Shown: in pieces, positions 44,809 through 53,534 of the stretch | Layout: each line of letters starts with the position of its first letter | Position numbering within the stretch: the first letter of the stretch is position 1 | DNA from: Lachnospiraceae bacterium | Lineage (GTDB): Bacteria > Bacillota > Clostridia > Lachnospirales > Lachnospiraceae | Direction of reading: 5' to 3' | Length of the DNA: 64,000 nt | Assembly: GCA_910575475.1 (NCBI GenBank) | Contig: CAJTGD010000008.1 | Location: 113,209-177,208, forward strand | Translations under genes and position numbers: made by a program | The notes under the pieces: model-generated | Seen by the model: only the letters and a program-made list of their open reading frames with translations | Told to the model about the DNA's origin: nothing | Database searches by the model: none

Positions 44809-45522
44809 GTGCGGAAGCGTTTTGGAGTGAAACATAGGATGAAACAGTGGATTGAGAATATCAGGGATGACATCTTGGCGAAAACAAAAGACATGAGCCG
44901 GGAGCAGGCGGCGGAGTATGTGCTGACGTATTACTGGTATCATATGCTGCTGGGGGCGCTGGCCCTCGGCCTGGCTCTCCTCCTCATTTACCATGTGGGC
45001 TGGGGGAGAAACCGGAAACCGGAATTTTCCTGCGTGATCGTCAACCAGGAGGTGGATTTCACAAGGGATGCCGGGATCGCGGAGGACTTTTCCGGATTCT
45101 CGGGAATCGGGACGAAGAAATTGTCGATTGACTCGGACTATCTCATTTCCTATGAGGATGTACAGCTGCCGGAGGCAAATGAAAGCTCCTATGAAAAATT
45201 CTTTTTTAACTGGTCGTCCGGTGCGATCGACGCCATAATCCTGCCGGAAAGCTTTTATGAATACTGCCTGGGCCTGGGCGGGGAATTTCTGGATCTGGGG
45301 GAGATGGACTCCGGGGAAATACAGATTCCGGCAGAACTGGCATATCCGGGTGCGGAGGAAGACGGTTTGGCAGTCCGTGTAAAAGGAACAGTGCTGGAGA
45401 AATGGCTGCAGATGGATGAAAGCGACCCTCTGCTTCTGGTATTTCCTGTAGAAGGGAAGCACAGGGAGCAGAGCAGGCAATTTCTGGAGTATGTGCTAGT
45501 ACATCATTGCATTAATAATTGA
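44809..45522 (+). CDS. single-pass membrane protein of unknown function
   Basis: Length is 237 residues from the GTG with AGGGA upstream; an ATG at 44839 (MKQWIENI) is an alternative. One membrane helix lies at about residues 46-62 (MLLGALALGLALLLIYHVGW), followed by an extracellular acidic domain. Homologs from memory occur next to DUF624 genes in Lachnospiraceae glycan loci, without known function. The end (VLVHHCINN) is inside the palindromic element at 45498, so the natural C-terminus may have been replaced. Confidence 0.6.
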   Translation: MRKRFGVKHRMKQWIENIRDDILAKTKDMSREQAAEYVLTYYWYHMLLGALALGLALLLIYHVGWGRNRKPEFSCVIVNQEVDFTRDAGIAEDFSGFSGIGTKKLSIDSDYLISYEDVQLPEANESSYEKFFFNWSSGAIDAIILPESFYEYCLGLGGEFLDLGEMDSGEIQIPAELAYPGAEEDGLAVRVKGTVLEKWLQMDESDPLLLVFPVEGKHREQSRQFLEYVLVHHCINN

Positions 45523-45658
45523 GTAATAATCGCTCGCTGTCCATGCCATTACTGCGTTGTCATCAGTCAACGATGCCACCGCATCGCCTCCTTCCTCCGC
45601 CTTGTACTGACATGAACATCGAACACTTATTACTTCAAAATTAATGCAACGATGTACT
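45498..45658 (-). repeat. 161-bp palindromic element with conserved core, copy 2
   Basis: The ends AGTACATCATTGCATTAAT and ATTAATGCAACGATGTACT are inverted with one mismatch, and TAATAA/TTATTA extends them. Read on the minus strand the centre is GGCGGAGGAAGGAG (45588-45601), a six-base-pair hairpin (CGATGC-CACC-GCATCG), and GACTGATGACAAC (45556-45568). Core order and length (161 bp) are the same as copy 1 at 23841, while the outer arms differ. Confidence 0.75.
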
Positions 45659-45673
45659 GGAAAGGAGATCGGA

Positions 45674-46294
45674 ATGAAAAAATTAAACGTAGAAAATCCA
45701 TTTTTTGAATTTATGGGAAGTATTGGGGATGTGATGCTAGTCAATCTATTGTTTCTCATTTTTTCCATTCCAGTCGTGACCATCGGGGCCTCCTATGCCG
45801 CCATGTATGAGACGTTCCGTGAACTGCGGGAAGGAAAGACCGTGTTTCGAAGCTTTTTCACTGCCTTCAAAGGCACCCTGAGAAACAGTGTTCCGGTGTG
45901 GCTCTTCCTCCTGCTGACCGGAAGCGTCCTGGTGTTTGACATCACCTTTCTTGTGCGGGTGGGAAGTCAGGGGTTCTGGTCCGTCGTGGGGATGGTGACC
46001 GGTTGCCTTCTGCTGCTGTGGGGGATGGTGTTCTGCTACGCGTTTCCCGTCGTTGTGAGCCGGGAGAAGACCAGTGAAATGCACCTCAAAAGGGTGCTTG
46101 CGAGAGCCCTTTATCTTGCGATACGCAATCTGCCGTATACGCTGGTGATGGTGCTGCTGAACAGCATTCCGGCAGCCTGTATGGTGCTGGGGGACGTTTT
46201 CGTGGGCATGATCGTACCGATCTATATCATTGTGGGATTCGGAGCGACAGGATATCTCAATCATCTGCTGCTGGACAGATGCAGGGAGGACTGA
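45674..46294 (+). CDS. DUF624 (YesL-type) membrane protein
   Basis: The 206-residue protein starts FFEFMGSIGDVMLVNLLFLI, the DUF624 signature, and has five hydrophobic segments up to GYLNHLLL. YesL-type proteins sit in many Firmicute glycan operons; a role assisting ABC sugar uptake is proposed but unproven. Start at 45674 has AAAGGAG upstream. The palindromic element is 15 bases before it. Confidence 0.85.
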   Translation: MKKLNVENPFFEFMGSIGDVMLVNLLFLIFSIPVVTIGASYAAMYETFRELREGKTVFRSFFTAFKGTLRNSVPVWLFLLLTGSVLVFDITFLVRVGSQGFWSVVGMVTGCLLLLWGMVFCYAFPVVVSREKTSEMHLKRVLARALYLAIRNLPYTLVMVLLNSIPAACMVLGDVFVGMIVPIYIIVGFGATGYLNHLLLDRCRED

Positions 46295-46446
46295 GAAGGC
46301 CGTTTTGACAGGAACACAGAAATTCCTATGATGACGGAGATATCCGGATATGGTAAAATAGGGATTACAGTCCGCAGCCTGACGGTTCGCAAATTGCAAT
46401 ACGCCGGGCCATGGAAATAGAAATGGACAAAAAGGAGGAGCTATAC

Positions 46447-48171
46447 ATGGATGCGAGAAAGACTTATGAATTCTGGCTGGAGGATCCGTATTTTGACGAG
46501 GATACCAAAGCGGAGCTGCGGGGCATCGCAGGGGACGCAGACGAGATCGGGGAGCGCTTCTACCGGGACCTGGAGTTCGGCACCGGAGGTCTGCGGGGCA
46601 TCATCGGGGCAGGCACCAACCGGATGAACATTTACACCGTGCGGAAGGCCACCCAGGGTCTTGCTAATTATATCATCAAAGAGCATGCGGAGAAAAAGGG
46701 GGTCGCCATCGCTTTTGATTCCCGGAACATGTCGCCGGAATTTGCGCAGGAGGCGGCGCTCTGTCTTGCGGCAAATGGGATCAGGGCGTATATTTTTCCG
46801 TCTCTGCGGCCCACCCCTGTGCTGTCGTTTGCGCTGCGGGAGCTGGGCTGTACGGCGGGCATCGTAGTGACGGCCAGCCACAATCCGCCGGAATACAACG
46901 GCTACAAGGTCTACTGGGAGGACGGCGCGCAGATCACATTTCCCAGGGACCGTGAAATCATCGGGGAGGTCGATGCCATCACGGATTACGGGCAGGTAAA
47001 AACCATGGGACAGGAAGCGGCGGAGGCAGCAGGCCTTTACCAGGTGATCAGTCCGGACATGGATGACAAATACATGGAAGCACTGAAAAAGCTGGCCATC
47101 CACCCGGAGATCATGAAGGAAGAGGGCAGGGATCTGAACATTGTCTACACTCCGCTCCACGGCACGGGTAACCTTCCGGTGCGGCGCGTGCTGGATGAGC
47201 TGGGCTTTACGAACGTCCATGTGGTGGAGGAACAGGCATTGCCGGACGGCGATTTTCCCACCGTTTCCTATCCGAATCCGGAGGATAAGAACGCATTTTC
47301 CCTGGCATTGAAGCTGGCAAAAGAGGTGGATGCGGATCTCGTGCTGGCTACAGATCCGGACGCGGACCGTCTGGGCGTCTACGCGAAGGACAGCCATACC
47401 GGAGAATATAGGAGCTTTACCGGAAATATGTCCGGTATGCTGATCCTGGAATACATTTTATCCCAGAGGAAAGCACTGGGGACACTGCCGGAAAACGGCG
47501 CGGTGGTGACGACCATTGTATCCGGGAAAATGGCGCGGGAGATTACAAAGGCGTATCATGTGGACCTGATCGAAACGCTGACCGGGTTCAAATATATCGG
47601 AGAGCAGATCAAGTTCTTCGAGCAAACCCGAGAGCATGAATATGTATTTGGATACGAGGAAAGCTATGGCTGTCTGGTGGGGACACACGCCCGGGACAAG
47701 GACGCGGTCGTGGCAGTGATGGCGCTCTGCGAGGTGGCGGCGTTCTGTAAGCACCAGGAAATCACGCTGTGCGATAAAATGAAAGAATTATTTGACACAT
47801 ATGGATATTATAAAGAGGGATTGTGCACCGTAACTTTGAAAGGACAGGATGGAGCGAAAAAGATTGCGTCTATGATGGAGGGCATCCGGGGAAATGTGCC
47901 GAAAACCGTGGGAGGCCTTGCGGTGACTCAGTTCCGGGATTACAAGGAGGATGTGCTTCTGGACTGTGTGAACGGAACAAAAACCGTTACCGGCCTGCCC
48001 AGGTCCAACGTGCTTTATTTCGAACTGGAAGGCGGTGCGTGGTGCTGTATCCGGCCGTCAGGAACGGAGCCCAAGATCAAGTTTTATATTGGAGTCAAGG
48101 GAATCGATGACGCGGACGCGGAGAAGAAGCTTGCGGAATTGACAGAAGGCGTGAAGGCGCTGGCGCGGTAA
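46447..48171 (+). CDS. phosphoglucomutase/phosphomannomutase, second copy
   Basis: The 574-residue mutase matches the copy at 21908 over its full length: phosphoserine loop TASHNPPEYNGYKVYW (Ser144), metal loop DPDADRLGV, EESYG and RPSGTEPKIKFY. In this operon the natural job is mannose 1-phosphate, from the GH130 enzymes, to mannose 6-phosphate, which feeds the ManA domain next door; that is inference from context. AAAGGAGGAG precedes the ATG. Confidence 0.92.
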   Translation: MDARKTYEFWLEDPYFDEDTKAELRGIAGDADEIGERFYRDLEFGTGGLRGIIGAGTNRMNIYTVRKATQGLANYIIKEHAEKKGVAIAFDSRNMSPEFAQEAALCLAANGIRAYIFPSLRPTPVLSFALRELGCTAGIVVTASHNPPEYNGYKVYWEDGAQITFPRDREIIGEVDAITDYGQVKTMGQEAAEAAGLYQVISPDMDDKYMEALKKLAIHPEIMKEEGRDLNIVYTPLHGTGNLPVRRVLDELGFTNVHVVEEQALPDGDFPTVSYPNPEDKNAFSLALKLAKEVDADLVLATDPDADRLGVYAKDSHTGEYRSFTGNMSGMLILEYILSQRKALGTLPENGAVVTTIVSGKMAREITKAYHVDLIETLTGFKYIGEQIKFFEQTREHEYVFGYEESYGCLVGTHARDKDAVVAVMALCEVAAFCKHQEITLCDKMKELFDTYGYYKEGLCTVTLKGQDGAKKIASMMEGIRGNVPKTVGGLAVTQFRDYKEDVLLDCVNGTKTVTGLPRSNVLYFELEGGAWCCIRPSGTEPKIKFYIGVKGIDDADAEKKLAELTEGVKALAR

Positions 48172-48275
48172 ACAGGTTGCAATCCACAGCATGACTATCT
48201 GAAACGGCTGTTGACAGGTCTTCTATATCGCAGCGCCAATACATCGTCTGGTGTACAAGAAAAAGGAGTGGACAG

Positions 48276-50123
48276 ATGAGTATTTTAAAATTGAAACCAA
48301 GCTGTAAGGATTACCTCTGGGGCGGCCGCCGTCTGGCGGAGGAATATGGAAAGGAATACGACGGCGACGTGCTGGCGGAGACCTGGGAGCTGTCCTGCCA
48401 TCCCGACGGCCCCTCGGTGATCTCCAACGGCCCGGATGCCGGAAAGACCTTGCAGCAATATATTGAGGAGCAGGGAAAGGAGGTGCTGGGAACGCACTGC
48501 AGGCGTTTCCGGGATTTTCCCATCCTCACCAAATTCATTGACGCGAAGGACAACCTGTCCATCCAGGTCCACCCGGACAACCGGTATGCTTTGAAAAACG
48601 AAGGGCAGTACGGAAAGACAGAAATGTGGTACGTGATGGACGCCGGAAAAGAGGCGTTTCTGTACTATGGATTCAAGAGAGAGATCAGCAGGGAGGAATT
48701 TTCCAGAAGGATTCAGGAGGACACCCTTCTGGAGATCTTGAACGCCGTACCCGTGCAGAAGGGGGATGTGCTGTTCATTGAGTCCGGCACCATCCACGCC
48801 ATCGGAAAGGATATCCTGATCGCGGAGATCCAGCAGAATTCCAACGTGACCTACCGGGTATATGATTACGGGCGGGTGGGAAAGGACGGAAAGAAGCGGG
48901 ACCTGCATATTGAAAAGGCTCTGGCCGTAACCAACCGGGTGCCCATTGTCCGGGACAAGAGCAGCTATCCCCATGTGGCGGACTGCGATTATTTTACGGT
49001 GGATAAGCTGAACCTGGACGGAAATGTGATGAAAAAGTTGGAAGGAATGGTTTCGAACGCTTCCTTTGCCAGTATTCTGATGCTGGACGGCAGGGGAACT
49101 ATTTCCAGCCAGGGGGAAACTCTGGAGTTTCGAAAGGGAGACAGCTTCTTCCTCTCCGCAGGCAGCGGGAGTTATCAGATCGAGGGCTCCTGCGACGCAC
49201 TGATCACGACCATCCGCGAGAAGGCCGCTCCGGTGCGGATCGGAATCGACATTGGCGGCTCCGAGACAAAGATCGGCCTGGTGGATATCCACCAGAAGCT
49301 GATCGTCCACACGGCCATGCCGACTGCAGCCGAGCGGGGGGCAGAAGCGGTCATTCAGGAGATCGGGGAAAAGGCGCTGGAGCTTCTGGAGACGCAGGGG
49401 ATTGCCATGGATCAGTGCGTGGGCGCAGGGATCGGCGTGCCCGGGACGGTGCTCCGAGACACAGGCGTGGTGCGTTATTCCAACAATATCCGCTGGGAAA
49501 ATGTGCCTCTGGCAAGGGAGATGGGCCGGTATCTTCCCATTCCCGTGCAGATCGCCAATGACGCGGACTGCGCGGCTCTTGGAGAAGCTTACGCGGGGGC
49601 TGGAAAAGAATGCCAGGATGTGGTAATGTTAACGTTAGGAACCGGAGTCGGCAGCGGGATCATCCTGGACGGAGAGATTTACGAGGGCAAGGGCGGCAGC
49701 GAGTTCGGACACATGGTCATCATCGAAAACGGCGAGCCCTGCACCTGCGGGCGCAGGGGCTGTCTGGAAGCCTATGCCTCCGAAACCGCGTTAAAGCGGG
49801 ACGCAAAACGGGCATCCGGCATGGAACTGACGCCGGAGGAGATCTTCCGGGCCGCGGCAGCAGGGGATGAGCGGATGCGGGAGGTTGTGGACGCATATAC
49901 CCGCAGGCTGGGCATTGGGATCGTGAATATCGTGAATATCTTCCGGCCCCAGCTGGTGCTCCTGGGCGGCAGCATTTCCCGGCAGGGTGAGGTACTGCTT
50001 GCGCCTCTGCGCGAAATGGTCAGCGAAGGGTGCTTCGGCGGCGAAAAAGGGGAACTGCCGGAGATCGAGATCGCGGCGCTCGGCAAGGAAGCCGGGATGA
50101 TCGGAGCGGCGAGCCTGATCTGA
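48276..50123 (+). CDS. manA: fusion: mannose-6-phosphate isomerase + ROK sugar kinase
   Basis: One 615-residue chain. Residues 1-315 are a class I mannose-6-phosphate isomerase with metal ligands in NLSIQVHPDNRYA and ESGTIHAIGKDIL. Residues 320-615 are a complete ROK kinase: ATP loop IGIDIGGSETKIGLVD, catalytic Asp in IANDADCAALGEA, and zinc site CTCGRRGCLEAYAS. No frameshift or internal start signal separates them. The fusion would phosphorylate mannose or glucose and isomerise mannose 6-phosphate to fructose 6-phosphate. AAAGGAG precedes the start. Confidence 0.93.
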   Translation: MSILKLKPSCKDYLWGGRRLAEEYGKEYDGDVLAETWELSCHPDGPSVISNGPDAGKTLQQYIEEQGKEVLGTHCRRFRDFPILTKFIDAKDNLSIQVHPDNRYALKNEGQYGKTEMWYVMDAGKEAFLYYGFKREISREEFSRRIQEDTLLEILNAVPVQKGDVLFIESGTIHAIGKDILIAEIQQNSNVTYRVYDYGRVGKDGKKRDLHIEKALAVTNRVPIVRDKSSYPHVADCDYFTVDKLNLDGNVMKKLEGMVSNASFASILMLDGRGTISSQGETLEFRKGDSFFLSAGSGSYQIEGSCDALITTIREKAAPVRIGIDIGGSETKIGLVDIHQKLIVHTAMPTAAERGAEAVIQEIGEKALELLETQGIAMDQCVGAGIGVPGTVLRDTGVVRYSNNIRWENVPLAREMGRYLPIPVQIANDADCAALGEAYAGAGKECQDVVMLTLGTGVGSGIILDGEIYEGKGGSEFGHMVIIENGEPCTCGRRGCLEAYASETALKRDAKRASGMELTPEEIFRAAAAGDERMREVVDAYTRRLGIGIVNIVNIFRPQLVLLGGSISRQGEVLLAPLREMVSEGCFGGEKGELPEIEIAALGKEAGMIGAASLI

Positions 50124-50167
50124 AGCAGCGTCTGCCCGGTTCACATTTTAAATGGAGGATTTATCAT

Positions 50168-52360
50168 ATGAGTATCACATTTGACAGGGCTTCGAATATA
50201 TTTCAGCTGAATACAAAGACCACCAGCTACCTGATCGGGATCGCGGACGGCAGATATATCGGCCACATATATTATGGAAAGAAGCTGGACAACTGCCAGG
50301 GCAGCTATGCGTTCCTGCGGACGGAGGAACGGCCCTTCGTGCCCTCACGAAACCAACGGGATAAGGGCGGCTTCGGAGACGCGTTCCCCTATGAGTATTC
50401 CACCTCCGGCGTGGGAGACTACCGGGAGAACTGTCTGTCCGTGCGGACACCCCAGGGGCATCGGGTCTGCGAGCTGATCTATACGGGACATCAGATCCTG
50501 GACGGAAAGCCGGAGCTTCCCGGACTGCCGGCCACCTTTGCAAAGGATGGAGACCAGGCGCAGACTCTGGAGATCACCTGTGAGGATCCGCAGATCGGTC
50601 TGAAAGCAATCCTGCGCTACAGCGTATTTGTGGACGCGGACGCTGTGATCCGAAGCGTACTGCTGGAAAATACCGGTAGTGAACCGCTGTATATCGAACG
50701 GGCATTGAGCGCCTGCATGGATCTGGACGACGAGTCCTTTGAAATGCTCACGCTGACCGGTTCCTGGGCCAGGGAACGGCATATGACCCGCTGCCCGGTG
50801 ACTTACGGGAAGCACGCGGCTTCCTCTGTCCGGGGCTGTTCCAGCCATCAGGAGCATCCCTTTGCGGCGCTTGTGACGCCCGGGACGACGCAGGATTCGG
50901 GAGAGGTTTATGCGATGCATTTCGTATATTCAGGCAATTTCCTGGCGTTATGCCAGAAAAGCCAGTACGATTCCGTGCGGATGGTGATGGGCATCCATCC
51001 GGAGGGCTTTGAGTGGGTATTAAAGTCTGGAAATCCATTTCAGACTCCGGAGGTGGTCTGCGTCTATTCTGATCAGGGACTGGGAAAAATGAGCCGGACC
51101 CTGCACGACCTGTACCGGGGACATTTGATCCGCAGCCCTTATCTCCATAAAAAACGTCCCGTGCTGATCAACAACTGGGAAGCCACGTATTTTGATTTTG
51201 ACGCGGACAAGCTGGTGGAGATCGCCAGGGACGCGAAGGAGGCGGGCATCGAAATGCTGGTCATGGACGACGGCTGGTTCGGGCGCCGGAATCTGGACGA
51301 CAGCTCCCTGGGAGACTGGACAGTTAACGAAGAGAAACTCCCCGGCGGCCTGCCCACGCTGGTGGAACGGGTCAAGGCGGAGGGCCTTTCCTTCGGTATC
51401 TGGTTTGAGCCGGAAATGGTTTCGCCGGATTCGGACCTGTACCGCGCCCATCCCGACTGGGCCATCCAGGTTCCCGGCCGCACGCCCACACAGAGCCGTG
51501 CCCAGTATGTGCTGGATCTGTCCAGGCCGGAGGTGGTGGATCATGTCTACGAGTGCGTAGCAAAGATCCTCCGGAGCGCAGACATTTCCTATGTAAAATG
51601 GGACATGAACCGGCAGTTTACGGATCTGGGGAGCGCAGCTTTGCCGCCGGAACAGCAGGGCGAGCTGGCGCACCGGTACATCCTGGGCGTGTATGAGCTG
51701 CAGGAACGTCTGGTGACGGAATTTCCGGAATTGCTTCTGGAAAACTGCGCCAGCGGAGGCGGACGCTTTGATCCCGGCATGCTCTATTACAGCCCCCAGA
51801 TCTGGTGCTCCGACGATACGGACGCAGTGGAGCGGCTGGCCATCCAGGAGGGAACGGCGCTTCTCTACCCCTTATCCTGCATGGGGGCGCATGTGAGCGC
51901 CTGCCCCAACCATATTGTAGGACGGAACACGCCCTTTGAGACGCGGGGGCATGTGGCGCTGGACGGGACCTTTGGGTATGAGCTGGATATTACAAAGCTG
52001 TCCGCGGAGGAAAAAGAGAAGGTGAAGCAGCAGATCGCGCTCTACCACCGGTATGACCATCTGGTCCGGGAAGGGGCATACTACCGGATCGCGTCCTGGC
52101 AGGAGAACCATCGGTATGACTGCTGGGAGGTGGCTGCGAAGGATCAGAGCGAGGCTGTGGCGACCTATGTGCAGGTCCTGGCGGGCGCCAATGTGAGAAG
52201 CAGGAGGATCCGCCTGAAAGGGCTGGACGAAGGGGCGTTGTACAGGCTGGAAGGAACAGAGAAGGTGTACAGCGGACAGGTGCTGATGTATGGCGGCGTG
52301 CTGATGGAGGCGCAGGAAGGCGATTACGTCAGCAGGGTGATGCATTTTGTGAGAGTGTGA
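50168..52360 (+). CDS. alpha-galactosidase, glycoside hydrolase family 36
   Basis: The 730-residue enzyme has the normal GH36 length. An N-terminal beta-sandwich (about 1-320) precedes the barrel with MDDGWFGRRNLDDSSLGDW, nucleophile Asp479 in VKWDMNRQFTD, CASGGGRFDPGMLYYSPQIW and acid/base Asp549 in SDDTDAV. Without a signal peptide it should act on imported galactosyl-manno-oligosaccharides, removing the alpha-1,6 galactose so the phosphorylases can proceed. The start at 50168 follows GGAGG; the longer frame runs into the kinase gene. Confidence 0.95.
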   Translation: MSITFDRASNIFQLNTKTTSYLIGIADGRYIGHIYYGKKLDNCQGSYAFLRTEERPFVPSRNQRDKGGFGDAFPYEYSTSGVGDYRENCLSVRTPQGHRVCELIYTGHQILDGKPELPGLPATFAKDGDQAQTLEITCEDPQIGLKAILRYSVFVDADAVIRSVLLENTGSEPLYIERALSACMDLDDESFEMLTLTGSWARERHMTRCPVTYGKHAASSVRGCSSHQEHPFAALVTPGTTQDSGEVYAMHFVYSGNFLALCQKSQYDSVRMVMGIHPEGFEWVLKSGNPFQTPEVVCVYSDQGLGKMSRTLHDLYRGHLIRSPYLHKKRPVLINNWEATYFDFDADKLVEIARDAKEAGIEMLVMDDGWFGRRNLDDSSLGDWTVNEEKLPGGLPTLVERVKAEGLSFGIWFEPEMVSPDSDLYRAHPDWAIQVPGRTPTQSRAQYVLDLSRPEVVDHVYECVAKILRSADISYVKWDMNRQFTDLGSAALPPEQQGELAHRYILGVYELQERLVTEFPELLLENCASGGGRFDPGMLYYSPQIWCSDDTDAVERLAIQEGTALLYPLSCMGAHVSACPNHIVGRNTPFETRGHVALDGTFGYELDITKLSAEEKEKVKQQIALYHRYDHLVREGAYYRIASWQENHRYDCWEVAAKDQSEAVATYVQVLAGANVRSRRIRLKGLDEGALYRLEGTEKVYSGQVLMYGGVLMEAQEGDYVSRVMHFVRV

Positions 52361-52425
52361 GGAACTGTAGGAAAATAACTTGTGCCGACAAGTCAAAACG
52401 CATCAGTTATTTCCATACAGCTCCT
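52360..52425 (+). repeat. palindromic repeat after GH36
   Basis: AGGAACTGTAGGAAAATAAC and its inverse GTTATTTCCATACAGCTCCT enclose 26 bases. It starts at the last base of the GH36 stop codon and belongs to the family at 33686 and 44659. It may also work as a terminator. Confidence 0.6.
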
Positions 52426-52446
52426 GAGTATATAAGGTATCTTTCG

Positions 52447-52481
52447 TTACAGGCCGCGCCGGATCAAGGCGCGGCCTGTAA
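52447..52481. terminator. GC-rich hairpin closing the mannan operon
   Basis: TTACAGGCCGCGCC pairs perfectly with GGCGCGGCCTGTAA around GGATCAA. The T run is poor but the stem is very strong. Confidence 0.65.
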
Positions 52482-52573
52482 TTATGTAACGATCTTTCAC
52501 TTGCTAATTCGTATGTTTCTATTTATAATGAGTTAGATGAAGGTAAACAGCGATAGCGGAGGGAGGAGACAGC

Positions 52574-52711
52574 ATGACGGAGATGAAAAAACTTCCGATT
52601 GGCATAGAGTTTTTTCGTGAATTTAAGTCCGATAATTTTTACTATGTGGATAAAACCGGATTGATTGAAAAACGCCATATTCGCAGGCATTTAAAGTTTA
52701 CACCTCTATAA
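52574..52711 (+). pseudogene. truncated AAA-ATPase-like gene at the insertion edge
   Basis: The 45-codon frame starts MTEMKKLPIGIEFFREFKSD and continues NFYYVDKTGLIEK, the N-terminal signature of AAA-ATPase-like proteins with a C-terminal nuclease (usually about 550 residues). It then changes into IRRHLKFTPL and stops. Everything after about 52675 is AT-rich element DNA, so the gene was probably cut by the insertion; the rest may lie beyond the right window edge. Confidence 0.75.
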
Positions 52712-52770
52712 TTTACTAACGATTTACTAATTTTACTATTATGAGCCTTAGTACGAATTGAACATTAAGA

Positions 52771-52813
52771 TAAGGACATTACCGAACAGTCATACGAGTA
52801 GTGTCCTTATTTT
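52771..52813 (+). terminator. terminator-like hairpin at the element's left edge
   Basis: TAAGGACA (52771-52778) pairs with TGTCCTTA (52802-52809), then TTTTA. The remaining 52712-52955 bases have TTTACTAA repeats (near 52711-52730) but no gene. Confidence 0.6.
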
Positions 52814-52955
52814 AGTGCTTAAGAATAATCACATCTTATACATTCTATTTTAAATTTTCCACTTATATAAAGTTTTTCTACTTGTAAAGATATACGATGC
52901 AAACTACTCTTACCTTAGTACGGCAATCCTTTCTTTCCGAGAGAGGTGGCAGCTT

Positions 52956-53270
52956 ATGGTTTCGGAAAATGTTTCAGAATGTCCAGATTGTAAAGGAAAA
53001 TTAGAGTATTTCGATACGACAAATAGAATTGTTCGTACAAAAGGAAGAGTCACTAATCATGTTAAAATTCGCAGATTGCGTTGTTCGAATTGTGGAGGAA
53101 TACATCGAGAAATTCCAGACTCCATATTTCCATACAAACAATATGAGGCAGAAGTAATTAAAGGTGTAATAGAGGGGATTATAACATCCGAAACTCTGGG
53201 TTATGAAAATTACCCATGTGAAATGACTATGTTAAGGTGGATACGCTCGCAAAATATGCATCCTCTGTAA
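52956..53270 (+). CDS. zinc-ribbon protein, DUF6431-like
   Basis: The 104-residue protein has ECPDCKGKLEYFDT and RLRCSNCGGIHREIP, four cysteines for one zinc, followed by YKQYEAEVIKGVIEGII and a helix-turn-helix-like end with MTMLRWIRSQ. This pattern recalls DUF6431 proteins, which from memory sit beside tyrosine recombinases in Firmicute mobile elements. No recombinase is visible here, so this may be a remnant or a regulator of the element. GAGAGGTGG is the ribosome site. Confidence 0.7.
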   Translation: MVSENVSECPDCKGKLEYFDTTNRIVRTKGRVTNHVKIRRLRCSNCGGIHREIPDSIFPYKQYEAEVIKGVIEGIITSETLGYENYPCEMTMLRWIRSQNMHPL

Positions 53271-53290
53271 TGAAAGGAGAGTGACATTTT

Positions 53291-53425
53291 ATGGGAGCAA
53301 TGAAAAATTGGTTTGAAGATCATATTCCGGAGCTTACAGACGAAGAACTTCTGGAAGATGGCTATTCACAGGAAGATATTGATTTCATGAGAGAGTGCTT
53401 TACTGGAAAGAGAAAGGAGTCCTAA
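53291..53425 (+). CDS. small acidic protein, 44 residues
   Basis: The frame MGAMKNWFEDHIPELTDEEL continues to KRKES and stops inside the following terminator (GAG TCC TAA). GAAAGGAGAG precedes it. Acidic and helical; no family known. It is the first gene of the repeated gene-terminator-motif pattern. Confidence 0.6.
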   Translation: MGAMKNWFEDHIPELTDEELLEDGYSQEDIDFMRECFTGKRKES

Positions 53426-53444
53426 CAAGGGCTCTTTCTTTTTT
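53417..53444 (+). terminator. terminator, array copy 1
   Basis: GAGTCC-TAACAA-GGGCTC followed by TTTCTTTTTT; the TAA of the loop is the stop codon of the gene at 53291. Confidence 0.8.
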
Positions 53445-53495
53445 GATTGAAAAATGGTATAGTTAAACCAATACTTGATATATTTCGTTTTGATT

Positions 53496-53523
53496 CGCAA
53501 ATAATACATCGCCTTTTATGAAA
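53496..53523 (+). promoter_or_regulatory. 28-bp array motif, copy 1
   Basis: Reads CGCAAATAATACA then TCGCCTTTTATGAAA. It lies 12 bases before the ATG of the gene at 53535; the motif's own ATGAAA overlaps the ribosome site AAAGGAGG. Confidence 0.6.
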
Positions 53524-53534
53524 GGAGGACACAT

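Noticed and set aside
45496..45783. 95-codon minus-strand frame over the palindromic element
   Set aside because: The frame consists mostly of the repeat and the reverse of the DUF624 gene start; it has no ribosome site.
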